From assembly GCA_014729955.1 (NCBI GenBank), contig WJJA01000574.1:1-7193 (forward strand): a DNA stretch of 7,193 bases, written 5' to 3'. The translations under genes were made by a program, and so were the position numbers. The notes under the pieces were generated by a model that saw only the letters and a list, made by a program, of their open reading frames with translations, did not search any database and was not told the DNA's origin. This stretch comes from a bacterium. GTDB lineage: Bacteria > Electryoneota > Electryoneia > Electryoneales > Electryoneaceae. Below are positions 5,180 to 7,193 of this stretch, piece after piece (position 1 is the first letter of the stretch; every line of letters starts with the position of its first letter).

Positions 5180-7080
5180 AACGATATAGCAGGAGTGTTG
5201 CGGCTTTGACGGCAGGGTTGGGAACGATCACCCTGCTCGCAATCGCTCTCGTTTTCATGTTCCAGGGAAGCTCTGACGCTGTCGCACAGCAGGGGCATGA
5301 GGGGCATGAGATGCACGAACCCAGGACCTTCAATGAGCTGTACGTTTGCTCCATGCACCCCTGGGAAGCTTCGGAAGGACCCGGGCCGTGCTCGATCTGC
5401 AACATGGCTCTGAGCAAGGTGGAGGGGCATGAACCCGGAGCACCATTGCCGGATGTGGAGAACATTTTCGTGCAAAAGGGTGACTTTATGAAGCTTCACT
5501 CCCAGCCGGGCGAAGGCCGGGTTTCGATCACCCAGTCACCTCTTTACCAGCCGCCGAAGGAAGGTGAGATGGGGCATGATCACGCCAGGCATGATCAGTC
5601 CGAGCCCACCTATGATGAATTGCATGTCTGCTCGATGCATCCGTGGGAAGCGTCCGACGGCCCGGCAGAATGCAGCATCTGCGGCATGCCCCTGAGTGAA
5701 GTGCAGGGGCATGAAGAAGGTGAGCCGCTGCCGGATGCATCCGAGATCTGGGTGGACAAGGACAATCCCATGAAGCTCTTTGCACAGCCGGGCGAAGGGC
5801 GCATCCCCATGACCGAGTCGCCGTACTACCAACCTGGGAAAAAGATGGAAGAAGGCGGTGGGCATGAAGGTCACGACCACGGCAATGACAGTGGCATGAA
5901 GGAAAAAGCCGGCGCGGAGATGGAAGTCGCGGCGATCGAGGATGACGAAGCGACACTCTGGACTTGCGGGATGCACCCGGAGGTAATCGAGGAGGAGCCC
6001 GGCATCTGCCCGATCTGCCAGATGGATCTTACACCGTTGAAGTCGGGAACGGCTTCAGGGGGTGGGGGTGCCGTGGCGGTCGATCCGGCAACCTTGCAGT
6101 CCATCGGTGTGCGTACAGCGCCGGTGGAACGACGCGACCTGTTCCGTGAGGTGCGGTCTGACGGGATTGTGACCGTGGCGGAAGACCAGGAAGTGCGTGT
6201 CAATACACGCATTGACGGCTGGATCGAAAAACTGTATGTGAACAAGACCGGGGTCCGAGTTGAAGCGGGCGAACCCCTGCTGGAGATTTACAGCCCGGCC
6301 CTGCTGACCGCCCAGGAAGAGTACCTGCTGGCGGTGAAGAATCAGGAAAACGGTCGGCTTGTCGAGGCCGCCAGGCGTCGCCTTGAGCTGTGGGACATCA
6401 CGGGCGAGCAGATCGATGCGATCCGACGTTCCGGCGAAGTACAGCGTACACTTACTCTGGTCGCGCCCTCGGGCGGGATTGTGCTGAAGAAACATGTGGT
6501 TGAAGGCAGCCATGTCAATGCAGGCGGCGACCTCTTCACCATCGCCGAGCTGAACCCGATCTGGATTCGCACAGACATCTATGAATTCGAGCTTCCCTGG
6601 GTTTCCGCAGGGGATCGAGTCACCGTGATGAACCAGTATGATCGTGATGCGTCTTATGAGGGCCGTCTCGATTTCATTTACCCCACCCTCGACCCGAAAC
6701 ACCGTACCGCCGAGCTGCGTCTCGTGCTGGACAACCCCGACCTGCGTTTCAAGCCCGAGATGTTTGTCGAGGTTCGTATCTATGCCGATCCGGCGCGTGA
6801 TGTTGTGGCTGTACCGAAAGAGGCAGTGATCCGGACAGGCGAACGAAACCTGGTCTTTGTTGAGACGGAACCCGGATTGTTCGAACCGCGACAGGTCCAT
6901 CTGGGTCTGGAAACCGACCAGCACTATGAGATTACGCACAATCTCGCGGCGGGTGAAGCGGTAGTGACCAGCGGTCAATTCCTGCTCGACAGCGAGGCAA
7001 AGTTGCAGGAGGCGATCCAGCGTCGGATCGCCGCACGCAAATCCGCGAATAACGATGAGATGCAGGGGCACCAGCATTGA
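5176..7080 (+). CDS. CusB-like RND periplasmic adaptor with three heavy-metal-binding modules
   Basis: This 634-residue protein should bridge an inner-membrane metal pump to the outer-membrane channel in the periplasm. Residues 1-38 are an N-terminal signal or anchor. Three modules with CxMHP, a 14-residue gap and CxxC follow: C58/C72/C75, C152/C166/C169 and C264/C278/C281. The third (CGMHPEV...CPICQMDL) is the canonical heavy-metal-binding domain, while the first two read CSMHPWE...CSIC and share an extra tail. His-rich linkers lie at 40-47, 133-139 and 230-235. The adaptor core starts near 297. It includes GWIEKLYVNKTGVRVEAGEPLLEIYSP (347-373) and a hairpin after TAQEEYL. The second lipoyl half follows at 428-448 (VAPSGGIVLKKHVVEGSHVN), then IRTDIYEFELPWVSAGD, and the C-terminal SGQFLLDSEAKLQEA. 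These match CusB, so Cu(I)/Ag(I) is the likeliest substrate. The tail ends GHQH. Usual CusB proteins are about 400 residues; the excess is the N-terminal metal region. Confidence 0.94.
   Translation: MKRYSRSVAALTAGLGTITLLAIALVFMFQGSSDAVAQQGHEGHEMHEPRTFNELYVCSMHPWEASEGPGPCSICNMALSKVEGHEPGAPLPDVENIFVQKGDFMKLHSQPGEGRVSITQSPLYQPPKEGEMGHDHARHDQSEPTYDELHVCSMHPWEASDGPAECSICGMPLSEVQGHEEGEPLPDASEIWVDKDNPMKLFAQPGEGRIPMTESPYYQPGKKMEEGGGHEGHDHGNDSGMKEKAGAEMEVAAIEDDEATLWTCGMHPEVIEEEPGICPICQMDLTPLKSGTASGGGGAVAVDPATLQSIGVRTAPVERRDLFREVRSDGIVTVAEDQEVRVNTRIDGWIEKLYVNKTGVRVEAGEPLLEIYSPALLTAQEEYLLAVKNQENGRLVEAARRRLELWDITGEQIDAIRRSGEVQRTLTLVAPSGGIVLKKHVVEGSHVNAGGDLFTIAELNPIWIRTDIYEFELPWVSAGDRVTVMNQYDRDASYEGRLDFIYPTLDPKHRTAELRLVLDNPDLRFKPEMFVEVRIYADPARDVVAVPKEAVIRTGERNLVFVETEPGLFEPRQVHLGLETDQHYEITHNLAAGEAVVTSGQFLLDSEAKLQEAIQRRIAARKSANNDEMQGHQH
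5332..5835 (+). repeat. Internal duplication: two 74-residue metal-binding units in the adaptor
   Basis: Codons for residues 53-126 and 147-220 encode two units that align without gaps at a fixed offset of 94 residues (282 bases). By hand, about 48 of 74 residues are identical. Shared blocks, in order, are VCSMHPWEAS, GP, CSIC, M, LS, GHE, PLPD, MKL, QPGEGR, T, SP and YQP. A His-rich spacer of 20 residues separates them. The Cys/His/Met ligands are all kept, and differences are spread along the unit. That argues for an old, selected duplication and not a recent slippage or assembly artefact. Confidence 0.9.
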
Positions 7081-7193
7081 TGGAACATCAGCATAAAGAA
7101 CATCAGCAGGAAAGCCAGACTGACAACCGGCACCGTCATAATGATCATGATCACGATGGCCCTGACCGCAACGGTCACGACCACCATGAGCAC
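7080..7193 (+). CDS. Start of a His-rich protein, probable inner-membrane metal transporter (3'-truncated)
   Basis: The adaptor's stop overlaps an ATG as TGATG, and the frame stays open for 38 codons to the window edge. Eleven of the 38 residues are His, alternating with Asp, Glu and Gln (for example HRHNDHDHDG, then GHDHHEH), a typical flexible metal-binding tail. No membrane segment has been reached yet. By position it should be the inner-membrane part of the system. A His-rich N terminus fits a CopB-type copper P1B-ATPase or a cation-diffusion facilitator better than a plain CusA-type RND pump, which normally begins directly with its first membrane helix. A small metal-binding accessory protein is also possible. 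AGGGG at 7064-7068 is a distant candidate ribosome-binding site; coupling to the adaptor is more likely. Confidence 0.72.
   Translation, partial: MEHQHKEHQQESQTDNRHRHNDHDHDGPDRNGHDHHEH

Noticed and set aside
4863..5465. A 200-codon minus-strand open frame spanning the channel/adaptor junction
   Set aside because: It crosses two solid + strand genes and its Cys/His-rich look is the complement of the duplicated adaptor units.
5332..5835. Repeated DNA as a possible CRISPR array or assembly duplication
   Set aside because: There are only two copies, they stay in frame, are diverged throughout and keep their metal ligands, so this is a protein-domain duplication.
6055..7077. A 340-codon open frame on the minus strand
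   Set aside because: It lies wholly opposite the well-supported adaptor core; its translation has no recognisable motif and reflects codon bias of the + strand gene.

Overview
The window is a densely packed, moderately GC-rich stretch with every supported gene on the + strand. The two-step export machinery (TolC-type outer-membrane channel plus periplasmic adaptor) shows a Gram-negative cell envelope. Poor ribosome-binding sites before two genes (3283 and 3851), a DUF4932-like peptidase and a signal peptide ending in 'PAQ' are reminiscent of Bacteroidota, Balneolota or Rhodothermota, but nothing here fixes the taxon. No RNA genes, insertion sequences, CRISPR arrays or tRNA-associated attachment sites were seen.

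Left module (1-3097): three tightly coupled genes. The first, cut by the window edge, is a divergent member of the CobJ/CbiH (precorrin-3B C17-methyltransferase) family. Its stop is followed directly by an M42-type dinuclear metallo-aminopeptidase, whose stop overlaps the start of an HEFTH zinc metalloprotease resembling DUF4932. The junctions point to one transcript. No other cobalamin genes are visible, so the methylase's substrate is uncertain.

Middle (3098-3850): two short intergenic regions flank a 122-residue, membrane-anchored or exported, cysteine-rich small protein. A hairpin followed by TTTT (3714-3734) probably ends its transcript. A second inverted repeat followed by TTTTT lies just before the next operon.

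Right module (3851-7193): a copper/silver-type efflux operon. It holds a TolC-family channel (CusC-like), then a CusB-like adaptor overlapping it by ATGA, then the first 38 codons of a very histidine-rich protein overlapping by TGATG. That last gene is probably the inner-membrane metal transporter or a related metal-binding protein, but its core lies outside the window. The adaptor is the most distinctive object here: ahead of its normal membrane-fusion core it carries three CxMHP...CxxC heavy-metal-binding modules. The first two belong to a larger, internally duplicated 74-residue unit separated by His-rich linkers. With the Cys-rich small protein, this suggests a system with high capacity for capturing metal in the periplasm.
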